A stretch of 64,000 bases of DNA from Blattamonas nauphoetae. Lineage: Eukaryota; Preaxostyla; Oxymonadida. The position numbers were made by a program, and so were the translations under genes. The notes below the pieces were generated by a model. That model saw only the letters and a program-made list of their open reading frames with translations, was not told the DNA's origin and ran no database searches. This document shows positions 24,881 through 35,042 of the stretch, piece after piece; the first letter of the stretch is position 1; every line of letters begins with the position of its first letter. The stretch covers positions 434,001-498,000 of the forward strand of contig JARBJD010000004.1 of NCBI GenBank assembly GCA_033064195.1. The letters run 5' to 3'.

Positions 24881-25050
24881 TCTTTTCTCAAATGCTGAAT
24901 TCAGTCTTTTTCACACTCACCACGTCAATCTTGTTTTCATCTCAGTCAATTTCTCTCTATTTCGGATATTTTTGGTGCAAACAACTCGAATATGTTGGTT
25001 CAAATAGAACACGCTGATCCAGCCCTTAATAGTTTTCTTTAGCCGTTCGG

Positions 25051-26697
25051 ATGACAGAGGGAGAGTTTCTCCCGGACCAGTATCAAGTATGCCGAGGAAC
25101 CACTTTTCAAGAAACAATAAAGAAACTGCGTCTCAAGTGCGTTGCCAATGGTTTTGGGATTTACATTGCTCAAAGTTACAAAACAGAGCACAGCCAAGTG
25201 TACATCCTTAGATGTGAATGTGCTGGACAATGGAAATCAAAACGGGACCAAACCAAGAAACAACGAAAGGAAAAATCATCAAAAAAATCAAATTGTTTAT
25301 TCAAGATCAAGCTCGAAGGATCGGACGCGAACCATTCAATCAAAATCCAAAATGAAACGCACAATCATAATCTCTCCTTCATGGAGAATGCATGGAACTC
25401 GAGTCGCAAGATAACAGAAGAGAAAAAGGAAATCCTGCGACCATTTGTAGAGACGTTCACAAAACCCATGAAAGTACAGCAGATCCTTGAAAATCGAGAA
25501 GAGCCCGTCAGAATACGTGCAAGGGACTACACAAATTTTGCTCAGAAACAGCGGAAAATCGAAAGATCTCAGAAAACCGAGCTGGAAATCATACGCAATT
25601 TGGCAAGCTGTAAAGGATGGGTTTGTTCCGAAAATACGGTTGGTTCGGTTCTCAGTGCTTTGTTTCTCGTACCACCGGAAGCAAAACCATATTTTCAATC
25701 CAACGCCCAGTTTCTAGCCATGGATACAACGTACAGGACAAATGCGAATGACTACCATTTACTACAAGTCGTTGGAGTTTCATCAACACTCCAATCGCTT
25801 CCGCTTGCATTTTGCTTCCTATCAGCGGAAACAGCCAGCCAATATAGATTCGCTCTTTCGGAATTGAAGAAAGTTGTTTTAACAGACCCTGCTGTCGTTA
25901 TTACGGACAAGGATGCCAGTATCCGATCGGCAATCCAATCAGTTTTTCCCTCAACTCAACGACTCCTCTGCTCTTGGCATGCGGCTGAGAGTATCTTCAC
26001 AAAGGCGCGATCCTACTATCCGCTGGAGCAGTCCACTCACGTTCAAAATCTGATGCGAACTGTTTTAAGATCACCAACAGAAACCGAAGCTATCTCAGCA
26101 TATTCGTCGCTCATTGAGGAGGTAGGAGTTGACAGTGAGATGGCGGAGTATCTGGACTCGAATTGGTGGTCTATTCGGGAATCGGTTTGCGAATTCTCGA
26201 CGAAACGCTTCCTTCGCTTCCGTTTCACGACGACAGGTCTCTGTGAGGGAGCTCACTCCACTCTCAAAACGTTCCTTGGAACATCCCGCTTCAGACTCGA
26301 CTCAACTTTTCAATTGCTGTCACAGCATACAACACTGAGGTGCAGACGAGTCCGAGACCAAGAAACACAAAATGCAGTGAGTCGACCATCATTTACTCGT
26401 TCGACTGACTTCTTTTCTCCAATCGTCGGAAAAGTCAGTACTGCTGCGTTGGAGTTGATTTTTGTTGAAATGCATCAAGAACAGACAAATCCTCCGCTAA
26501 CCTTTGAATGTACCCACGAGATTCGCTCGTCCCACGGTTTGCCCTGTCATTGTGAGCTTCAACATCTCACAACAGGAAAGCGCCAGTTGACTCTGGATTT
26601 ACTGAATCCTTGTTGGAGGCTCCCAGCGAAAATTACAGAAAAGTCGTACATCCACCGAGGCATGAACAAACCTCACAAAGAATCGAAGCTACTCTAG
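25051..26697 (+). CDS. MULE transposase (FAR1/FHY3-like)
   Basis: 548 residues. The N-terminal FAR1-like zinc-binding region has a C-x-C pattern (LRCECAG), HNHN-type histidines (ETHNHNLSF) and basic blocks. The MULE catalytic core follows, with AMDTTYRTN (first Asp), VITDKDASI (second Asp) and the CSWHAAESIF segment characteristic of the superfamily, then a late glutamate-containing helix. The C-terminus has a SWIM-like zinc finger, SSHGLPCHCELQH. This layout (FAR1, DDE, SWIM) is standard for Mutator-like transposases. The frame is intact from ATG 25051 to TAG 26697, so the element may be, or recently was, active. The C-terminal continuation seems to lie in another frame (26700-27185). Confidence 0.9.
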   Translation: MTEGEFLPDQYQVCRGTTFQETIKKLRLKCVANGFGIYIAQSYKTEHSQVYILRCECAGQWKSKRDQTKKQRKEKSSKKSNCLFKIKLEGSDANHSIKIQNETHNHNLSFMENAWNSSRKITEEKKEILRPFVETFTKPMKVQQILENREEPVRIRARDYTNFAQKQRKIERSQKTELEIIRNLASCKGWVCSENTVGSVLSALFLVPPEAKPYFQSNAQFLAMDTTYRTNANDYHLLQVVGVSSTLQSLPLAFCFLSAETASQYRFALSELKKVVLTDPAVVITDKDASIRSAIQSVFPSTQRLLCSWHAAESIFTKARSYYPLEQSTHVQNLMRTVLRSPTETEAISAYSSLIEEVGVDSEMAEYLDSNWWSIRESVCEFSTKRFLRFRFTTTGLCEGAHSTLKTFLGTSRFRLDSTFQLLSQHTTLRCRRVRDQETQNAVSRPSFTRSTDFFSPIVGKVSTAALELIFVEMHQEQTNPPLTFECTHEIRSSHGLPCHCELQHLTTGKRQLTLDLLNPCWRLPAKITEKSYIHRGMNKPHKESKLL

Positions 26698-26699
26698 AC

Positions 26700-27185
26700 A
26701 AAATAAGACATACAATTATGTCTCGACCTCAACGTGAACTGGATGATATGACTCATGCATTGGAGCAGTTTGCACAAAACCTTCCCCAAGCGGTGTCATT
26801 GAAGGCAGTTCAAAAGAGAAAAGACTCAGAAAACCACGAGATTCAAAACTACGGCCGAAAGAATGAGGTCGGTTCGTTTGCAGTCGAAACCAACACTTGC
26901 CAAGAACAATCTTCTTCTTCTGAATCCTACGAGAGCGAGAGGACACCAGATTCCGAAAAACAGAAATCGGGAGACGTAAAGTGGCAGCTTCTGCCAGGAA
27001 ACCATCAGTTCGTTCACAGTCATGAAGACAGAAAAGACATTTTATTTCTCCATTCGATTCCATCGTTTCCCACTTCACTAACACAGATGGTCATTTTGAT
27101 TGTCATCAGAGGTGTTTTTTACAATAACAATCGTTTCGGTAAAATTTTTGGTGTGTGTGAGAAGTTGTCGAAGCCACTTCAGTAA
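26700..27185 (+). CDS. Possible C-terminal part of the MULE transposase, or second MULE protein
   Basis: An open frame (start 26610, unique part from about 26700) reads KIRHTIMSRPQRELDDM and then a polar K/E/S-rich tail. It lies two bases out of phase with the transposase and overlaps its last 90 bases. Such a helical-then-polar tail is usual after the SWIM finger, so a short unseen intron or a frameshift may separate one protein into two. I recognise no independent domain. Confidence 0.45.
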   Translation, partial: KIRHTIMSRPQRELDDMTHALEQFAQNLPQAVSLKAVQKRKDSENHEIQNYGRKNEVGSFAVETNTCQEQSSSSESYESERTPDSEKQKSGDVKWQLLPGNHQFVHSHEDRKDILFLHSIPSFPTSLTQMVILIVIRGVFYNNNRFGKIFGVCEKLSKPLQ

Positions 27186-27286
27186 ACGACACGTCCCTTT
27201 GAAATGGATACATAAAGACTCTGGCTTATCCTGGAAATACTGAAGAAAGACGAAGGAGAGGTCAACACGAGAACAGCGTTCTCAGA

Positions 27287-30159
27287 ATGCGAGTGATCGT
27301 CGTCGAAGTACTCGTTTCGGGCTCAGCACAGCATGTCGTTCATGTTGCGTGTCTGTTCGGCGTCAGTTCCGCTGCTGGCAGAGTGATCAGCTGTTCTGTG
27401 TTCGACACCAGCCACGCCAGCACGTTGTCCAGCCCCACAAATGTACCCATCCATCCTGGAATCCGATCTGGCTCGCTCACCTCGTTTCGCAGGAAGCAGT
27501 CGCGTGTTGCTGTGCTGAACTCGTCGGCTGCTGGGAACATCCCGCGTGTGCGAGGAATCTTCAACTTCGACAGAACTGTGTCGGACACTCCAGCTGTCAA
27601 AGTCGCGTCCAGCGCTTCATTCCCAAACACTGCGATCTGGTTCAGCATCTCCAAATACTTCACTGCTTGCTTGATCGTCTCTCACAGCGCGTCGGTGTCT
27701 GTCGTCAGGTGTGACGTGTCCTTCCGAATGGGATTCGAGTAATGTGCGAAGGTTGGGTTGTTCTCATGTGTGAACGAGTTGTTGTCCACCAGCTGCTGCG
27801 TCAGGAACACAACCTGCAGAGCCACTGTATTTCGCACCACAACCGAGAAAGGATGACACGCTGTGTCCAGATACTCCGACTTGCCTGTCAGCATCGGAAC
27901 AAACGTCAGCGTCAGTGCTCCCAACACAAACACGGGCCCCACTCCCAGACACAGCATCGTCGGGCGGGAGAAGATCGAGTGGATGCTGTGTGCGTCGTTC
28001 GCCATGGTCAGGGTAAGCTCGTGCGACATCTCCACATCCTAAATCGACTCCTCCACTCGCTCTTCCACCAGCTCCAGCACCATCCTTCGTGGCTTTGTCT
28101 CCGATGGCGTGTCGCTCACCTTGATCAGCGGCTCCGAGTTCGTCTGTGTGACCATGTCTGGTGATTCCGAGTCGTTCGGCGGGCTCGTCTGGAACAGCGA
28201 CGTTGTCTGCTTCCCCGCTGCCTATCCGAGGAGGGGCGTGTATGGCTGCGGCGGAGGCATGCTTTTAGGGATCGACATTTGGTGTCTCGTCCAGCGAGTG
28301 TGGGGCTGACTCAACAACGTTAGTCGGGTTATTCTGCCCTGTGGGTGCTTTCAGAGGAGACATGGCGAGAGATTTGTGAGGAGTAAGAGTGGGTTCGTTG
28401 AGAGACGATGATGTCAGTGATTTTCGAGGATGAAGGGTGGGGTCCGGCGATAGGTGTCATTGTCAACGATTTGCGAGGAGTCATCGAATGCGGAATTTGA
28501 GGGTTCATGAAGCGAACGGCGAGGTTGTCGTTCATGTCCAGCTCGTTCGATTGAGCGTTCGTTATTCCCTCTTCCTCATCTTCGTCCATCTTCCCCTTCC
28601 GTCTCATTCTCTATCAGGATCAGGCCGAGAATGAGCATCGCCCCTTCTTCATTCGAGACAGCTTCTTCCAAATGAACCCGTACACAACCACAACCAACAC
28701 CTCCAACACAACCAGCACCACAATCATCGTCAGAAACGTCACTTCCACATTCCTCTCGTGCCCCGACGTAATCAGAAGTACAATCTCCCACAACAGCGAA
28801 TCGTGTTCGTCGGCGTCGTTGAAGACAGTCGGGTTCGCCAGCAGCGACGACGATGCGGGGATTGCGAATGTTAATTCTCCGATTGTGTCCAGCAGCCCGT
28901 GGAACTCGGTGACCACAGACTGAGCGGGTCCAGACTGCGAAACAGAGCTGTCTTCGTGTTCTACAGGATCGCATCCAAGTCTTAAATGTATTCCCACCCT
29001 CCCACCATCGTCGGGGCTGCCAGATGCTCAAACAAGTCGTGTGTAAGCACCAGTGCCGACATCTGTGACGTATGCTTCAATATTTGAAATTGTTTTGTCG
29101 TTGAGTGAACTGTCTTCGCCGACACTTCGAACTGAAACAGTCTTTCGTTCTCTTCTCCAACGAAAAGTGATTGATGTTCGTGTGCTTTCTTTGCTGTCGC
29201 TTTCTTTTCCAGGATCGTGATTATCGAGTCCAGTCCGTCTTTAGCCGTGTCATCATTGAGAAGATCAACAACCACTGTTCACATCATCTTCCAAAGCGCC
29301 ACTGAGTTTGGTGAAATCAGAAGCTGTTTTTTGATGTATTCGAACGTTTCCTTCGCTTTTCGAGCTGCCAACAGCGCAAGACGGTGCAGTTGGTCAACAG
29401 AATACGATGGTTGGTCCAACAAGTTCGGAACTGTAAGTAAAATCATCTTCGACGTCTCCAACTTCGCTTGCGCACCAGCTGTTCCTCCTCCTTTGTCACC
29501 ATCGTTCATCCCAAGTCCTTGCATGGGATCATCATTCATTTTCATCCGTTCTGCCTCAACCATGTCATCCAGCTCCTTTTCAATCGAAAAGATCGTCCAT
29601 TGATTGAAAAAAGTGCGGATATCCGATTGTTGCTTGTTGAATCACTTTTTGGGCATTTAGATAGTTTTTCTTGAAGGATGCTTCAAAAAGAGCGGATATC
29701 AGGATGAGTGAGGTGGACGATGGGAACTGTGCCGAACACACTGGTCAATGATAAAACGAAGCCGAACTTCCAAAAAATCATGACATCACAAACACGCAGG
29801 TGCGGGAGAGCTTGTCTTTCACTGACTACGAGCAGCCGATTGATTTGTGAGAAAAATTCAAAAAACGACGTGCGAGAAGAAAGACAGCACACACGTGGAT
29901 TGAATCCCATTCGAAATCGAAACAGAGTGTCCAGATGAAAAGTTTGAAGATTCTGGAGATTATGAAGGAGATGGAGAGGAAGAGATACATGAAGAGAAGG
30001 CTGAAGAGTGTTGATATCGATTTCACCAATGGTACTCAACTTTTTCTCGACAACGGTTCCAACAACACAGATATCACTTCGATGAGTCCAGCTGTTACCT
30101 GATCTTGATGAAGGAACGAAACAATCAATGGCTCGATCAACGTAGTTTGTTTGAAACAA
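27287..30159 (-). pseudogene. TmcB-like multi-TM gene fragment captured inside the MULE
   Basis: Minus-strand frames, in order from 30159 to 27287, give hydrophobic helices (WKFGFVLSLTSVFGTV), then a TPR-like block (LALLAARKAKETFEYIKKQL, then a piece resuming VVDLLNDD after one in-frame TGA near 29280). Next come a TM helix (MIVVLVVLEVLVVVV, about 28690), a polar linker (28329-28607), another TM helix (27900-27960, LGVGPVFVLGALTL) and an extracellular-like tail (27340-27663). The order and the TPR block match the gene at 8752-15126: compare LLVLVANHSAAAKKQFNALL there. It covers roughly the distal half to two thirds of such a gene and has several interruptions, so it is not expressible as a whole. 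It lies wholly between the MULE repeats. Confidence 0.7.
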
Positions 30160-30274
30160 CAGAAGGTTGTTTATTTCAACGAAATTGCTGAAAATAGCGA
30201 GAAGTACAGTGAGATGAAGATAAGAATGATGTGTTGGAGAAGGAAAATCATTTCTTCCTCACCTGAGAACAATA

Positions 30275-30353
30275 CTATTAAGGGACATGGTAAAGGTCTG
30301 ATCAAAACTTGATGAGATATAGACGGAATGCTTGATGAGATATAGTCGTTCCC
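30275..30353 (-). repeat. Right TIR of the 5.55-kb MULE
   Basis: Inverted copy of 24802-24880 with only a few substitutions. It contains an ATG (30335) in frame with the downstream host exon, so the downstream gene piece could in principle be translated from the repeat. Confidence 0.9.
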
Positions 30354-30913
30354 CCACCAGCATCCCGCCAGACTGGCTGACATCTCAAAGCCAACGCGGT
30401 GAGCAGACTCTACATCTCCCAAAAGTGTCGTATCTTCAACTCATCCAGCCTGTTCTGATGGACCTCATCAACAATCTGGAAGAAAAAGGCGCTACTCACT
30501 CCAACAAGAATCACTTGTTTCCAGTTTCACAAATCGACAAGGAGACACTCTCTCTCCTCGAAAGCCACAAGATTGTTGGTGGTTTTGTGTTTGATGAGCT
30601 GAAGCCGAGGAGCCGATTGTTCGCACCAGACATAACCGAAACACACTTCCACTCGCTCGACAGAATCATCAAGAAACTGATCAACACCTTTCCAGTTCTG
30701 AACGTCCTCACGCTGCACGAGCTTTATGTCCTCTGGCTCAGACACAACGACGAGATATCATCTCACACGAACAGTCAGGTGTGGGAGGAGAATCGGGAAC
30801 GAATCACCCAAAGTCTGCACACCTGGATTCGGCATTGTCTATTCAAGCTGGACAACGAGAACAAAGACAAGTACGACGTGTCCATCTCCCCCACTCTCCA
30901 ATCCAGCAGCGTA

Positions 30914-31135
30914 CAGCTCGACTAGTTCTGAATTGCATTGTAATTTTTCAGAAATATACTTTAATTATTCAGAAATGAACATAATTTTTCAGAAATGTAC
31001 TTTAATTTTTCAGAAATGAACATAATTGTTCAGAAATGAACAGAGATTGTTCAGAAATGAACAATGATTCTTCACAAATGAACAGTGATTTTTCTGAAAT
31101 GAACACTAATTTTTCAGAAATGAATGATCAAAATG
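30914..31135 (+). repeat. Left TIR and subterminal repeat array of the mariner element
   Basis: After the 28-bp terminal repeat come about nine imperfect copies of TTCAGAAATGAACA spaced 18 to 24 bp apart. The mirror array lies at about 32915-33081. Such arrays are expected to be transposase-binding sites. Confidence 0.85.
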
Positions 31136-31299
31136 AGTTGTCCAAATGCAATTTCGTAACCATATTCAGTCTTCTGAACAATGAAAAAAAGGTTGATCGG
31201 ACCCTTAAATTGTCTCAAAAAATTACGCGTAACCATTTTCGAATGTGACATCAGATGATAAACGGAGAAGATTTTTCTGGAAAACCATCGTGAAATTTC

Positions 31300-32815
31300 A
31301 TGGAACGCTCCTTTTCTCTCATCGATGATGAATCTGAGACTGACGAGTCTCAAAACTCACCGATCACCGAAAGACAAATACAATACCAATCTCTCAACGA
31401 ATCGGATGGATGGTTCTTTGGTGATGAAGTTGTTGATTGTGAATCTGGGATGGAAAGTCAGCAGGATGGGCTTCTCACAGGCGGATTCAGTCAGGATTTT
31501 ATTCGAACAAGTCTCAAACGATCGAAAGATGAACTTCGAAGACTCTTGCCAGAAAGAATTGAAGCAGTTGATAGTGCAAGCCCACCTGAACCTCTTATTC
31601 CACAAGATCCTCATGAGTTTGTTGAACTACCAGCTCCTCAGAAGATGAAACGTGGTCGTCCAACTTCTCGTCCTGCCCCAAAGCCCCGACGATCTTACAC
31701 CATTCTCACGCCTCGTGAACGCGACTTGGTCCTCGATGAAGTGAAGGAAGGGAAGAAGTACGATTTGATTGTCGAAAAGTGGAACATCTCGAAAGGAACA
31801 ATCAACAACATCGCATCTGGAAAACCTGCTCCCAAACCTCGTGGGGGAGCAGTCTATCGAAAAAATCACTCCAGAAATTTCACGATCAATGAATGATGCA
31901 ATTCTTCAAAACCCACTCTTGAAGGGAGAAGAACTCAAAACTCTCGTCGAGGATAATCATGGAACATCCGTTGCAGTGTCGACAATCAATGCTCACCTAA
32001 CTTCACCAAAAATGGTGGAACACGGGTGTACAAAGTTCACTGTGAAGAAAGTCGAGCTGCTCCAACACGAACGCAATTCGGAGGAAACAAAGGACGCGAG
32101 ACTCGACTATCTTCAGCGATACGCAACAACATTCTCTCAAGGTGGATTTGCTGTCTACATCGACGAAACTTCCTTCAACAAGACCTGCTTCCAAAATCAA
32201 GGTCGTGCTCCAATCGGTCAGCGTTGCCTTCAACGAGTTCGTCGATTGCAAACTGAAAATCTCACTGCAATCACAGCGATCTCTGAAGCGTGGGGTGTTG
32301 TTCATGTGACGTGGGTTCAAGGAACTGTGTCTGCCCTTGAATTCCAACATTTCCTCCTCTCACTTTTTGAGTCCCTTCAAAGAAGAACGAATGAAAGCTG
32401 CACACTGATTCTGGACACTGTTGGCTTGCATAAGACGGATGAGGTGAAAGAGCTCATCAGATCGAAAAATTACACAACTCTGTTCACTCCACCAAATTCC
32501 TGTGAGCTGAATCCGATCGAGTACGTCTTTGGCATGTGGAAAGGTGGGAGTTCGATTCCTTCTCATGTCAGAACAGAGGATCAACTGCGGATTCATCTTT
32601 CGGAATCTCTCAGTGCAATTCCTCATCGTAAGATATCCGCGGCCATCAGATTTGTGTCTCTCAGACTTCATCCAATTGTCGCTCGCCGAGGTGATTTGGC
32701 TCTCAATCCAACACAAGAACAGTTCAACCGCGATTCGAACGGCCCACAAGCTCCAAGTCCGCAAGCAATCATGCCACCAGACCAAGGACCACGAGTGGAA
32801 GAACCTGAAGAATAA
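31300..32815 (+). CDS. Tc1/mariner DD34E transposase with one frame break
   Basis: The N-terminal frame (31300-31896) holds a helix-turn-helix region with LTPRERDLVLDEVKEGK and WNISKGTINNIASG, and a basic GRPTSRPAPKPRR motif like an AT-hook. The catalytic domain lies in a second frame (about 31845-32815): VYIDETSFN (first Asp), LILDTVGLHK (second Asp) and NPIEYVFGMW (Glu). There are exactly 34 residues between the second Asp and the Glu, the classic DD34E spacing. The two frames meet at a run of five Gs (31843-31847), so a one-base slip in that homopolymer, real or a sequencing artefact, explains the break. The acidic C-terminal tail ends EEPEE. Confidence 0.88.
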
Positions 32816-32914
32816 ACTGCTTCATCAATAATTCACCACACAAGAGTGTTTCCCTTCGTTCTGTCAGTCTTTTCTAAAACGAGTGGTCTAAAATAAAGCC
32901 GAAAAAGAGCCGTT

Positions 32915-33081
32915 CATTTCTGAACAATCACTGTTCATTTCCGAATAATCATTGTTCATTTCAGAAAAATTAAAATTCATTTCTGAACAATCATGTTCAT
33001 TTCTGAACAATCAAAATACATTTCTGAACAATTATGTTCATTTCTGAATAATTAAAATGCAATTCAGAACTAGTCGAGCTG
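32915..33081 (-). repeat. Right TIR and subterminal repeat array of the mariner element
   Basis: Inverted counterpart of 30914-31135, with about seven copies of TGTTCATTTCTGAA. An ATG at 33057 is in frame with the host phosphatase sequence that follows. Confidence 0.85.
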
Positions 33082-35042
33082 TAGAAGTGGAGTTCATGGG
33101 GAACGAGGAGGTGTGGTCGGGCATCAGTGAACAGACTCTACGCGACTATTTTGTTGTTGACGTGGCTGCTCATCTGTACACCCTCCTTCCCTTCGACATC
33201 ACTCCAGAAGACATCGATGGCTTCGTCGAGGAAGAAGAGGAGCGAGCACTTGCCGAACCAGGATCGATCCTGCAGTTCAAAGAGAAGGGAGATAATTTCC
33301 GAATGAAGCTGGTGATATTGCAGATGCTCGCCGAATACGAAACTCGTCTTCCACTATTTGGCATGCACCTTCCGACCAAATTCCAAACAGAACACTATCC
33401 CGCCCAGAATCCTCCCGCTCTCTCTCCCATCACTGCCAACCACAATCCGTGCCTGCTTTGGGATCTCGGGAACGTCATGGCCTCAATGCGGAATCAGGAG
33501 GAAGTCCACGCTGCTCGCGAACAGCTGATCCGTCGCCTCAAGCGAACGATGAATGCCCTCCAGCTCTCCGACTTCCGACCCATCATCTCATCGTCAGACA
33601 ACCGCCCGGTCAAGCTGCCATCGTCTTCTGCGGTGACTACATCGACAGAGGATCGTTCTCCTTCGAAGTGCTGACTTTGCTGCTGCTTTATCGAATGCGT
33701 TTCCCACAACACATCTTCCTCATTCACGGCAACCACGAGTCGAGTTGTCTCGTTGGTGAGGTAGAAGTAGTGAGAGACAGCGAAGGCCACTACGTCAAAC
33801 GATACAAACTACCGAATTGGAATGACTTCTTCTTCCGCAAGTTTCCCCAACCAGCTGATGTGAAGCATCCTTTCACAAAGATCCTCTGCGACTTGTTCAA
33901 AGCGATGCCGTCAGCAGTTCTCTGCACACTCAAACACACAACACTTCAGAACGAGCATCAGGTCGTCGAGGAGCGGCGAGTGCTGTGTGTGCACGGCGGT
34001 CTCAGCAGCATATTCCCCACCCCCAACCTCCAACAGATAATTGATCATTATTTACCCATCATGGATGACTTTTACACTCCGTCAGGCTTCACCACACAAC
34101 AGCACGAACAGTGGTCGAGGCGCACCCAGCACTACTCCTTCAACTACGCAGCAAGTATGGGCGATCCGAGCGGGGCTGACGAGCCGTGGGAAGGCAGAAA
34201 CAGATTCTCGCCCATCACCACGCGTGCTTTCATGGCAGCGAATCGGATCGATCTGATCATGCGTGGACACGAGTATCCGATGAACTCGGAGGGAACGACG
34301 GAGTCACATGACGGTGCGATCGTCACAAGCTTCGGCGCGTTTGATTACTACCTCACGAAGGATCCGCCGATCAGCGGAGCGATTCCCGACGAACTCGGGC
34401 AGCGCCTCGACCATCAATCGTTCCTCCTCGACAACGAGGCCAGGTTTGAGAGCAGAAACGGAGCGATGCAGTGGCTGTGTCTTCAGTCGGTCACTTCGAA
34501 CACCGTCGATCCTGTCGTTTTGGTGAAGAACGCACGAAGACTGGCTCCTTCGCTTGTTCATTCGTTGAAGAATGAACAGAATGACACAAACACTTTGAAG
34601 AAACGAGCTCTGATTGAACATATCAACACTCCAACCGCAGGCTTCACAATCACTGCTGATCAGTCACTTGCTCGTGCTGCCACTCTCCCAATGGTCGTCG
34701 AGACATCAGACGAGATGCAGATCGAAACAGAAGCTACTCCCACGTCAGCTATTCTCTTCACGATGAAGACCATCCATCTGAACTCACTCGCTAAGATTCT
34801 TGATTCTGCTCCCAACTCGGCCTCCACTTCGTTTTGAAATGTAATTCTGTTCATGCTACGTTTTCCGAGTGTTTTGTTGAAGATGATGTGGCGAATTCGC
34901 GTGATCTGCTCTGTTGTACCGAATCACAGTGAATGACTCGCATTCACTGGGCAAACTGATTGACAAACCATGCTGAAGAAGAGAAGAATGTGAAGTGGGA
35001 CACTCTATCAACACAGTTTCAGTTAACTATTCGTCTCATTGG

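Larger units (their letters stand above)
24802..30353 (+). mobile_element. Autonomous-looking MULE carrying a captured host gene (Pack-MULE-like), 5.55 kb
   Basis: Terminal inverted repeats of 79 bp (24802-24880 and 30275-30353) start GGGGCCGACTATATCTC and GGGAACGACTATATCTC. A perfect 9-bp target duplication CCACCAGCA lies at 24793-24801 and 30354-30362, the size typical of Mutator elements. Inside are a MULE transposase (25051-26697), a downstream frame (to 27185), and on the opposite strand about 2.9 kb of TmcB-like host gene sequence (27287-30159). Both ends are nearly identical and the host frame is restorable across the site, so insertion is recent. Confidence 0.9.
30914..33081 (+). mobile_element. 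Tc1/mariner transposon, 2.17 kb
   Basis: The ends are inverted repeats beginning CAGCTCGACTAGTTCTGAA, flanked by the TA duplication typical of Tc1/mariner (30912-30913 and 33082-33083). The first 28 bp of the two ends are identical. Both subterminal regions carry arrays of a TTCAGAAATGAACA-type motif. A DD34E transposase lies between. It is inserted in the phosphatase gene. Near-identical ends and a restorable host frame imply a recent insertion. Confidence 0.92.
20694..34837 (+). pseudogene. Very large PPP-family protein phosphatase gene split by three DNA transposons
   Basis: Host pieces are 20694-22649, 24045-24801, 30363-30913 and 33084-34837, about 5.0 kb or 1,670 codons. Each transposon junction preserves phase: the pieces join at TDFL/NTTV, NTATS/IPPDW and QSSSV/EVEF when one target-site copy is kept. 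The first two thirds have no domain I recognise (proline-rich N-terminus; a K/E coiled-coil stretch near 24210-24270). The C-terminus is a PPP phosphatase: GDYIDRG (about 33633), HGNHES, CVHGGLSS and RGHEY are all present and would bind the two metals. Two defects are visible. The first motif reads WDLGN, missing the histidine of GDxHGN (near 33462). A one-base frameshift lies near 33608, between SSDNRP and AAIVFCGDYIDRG. So the copy is disabled three ways, yet otherwise open, which points to recent loss of function. Confidence 0.8.

Noticed and set aside
22649-33081. The three elements in the phosphatase gene acting as spliced introns
   Set aside because: Element ends lack GT/AG at usable phase. 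For the first element, the nearest GT and AG would join the exons out of frame. DNA-level excision fits the duplications better.
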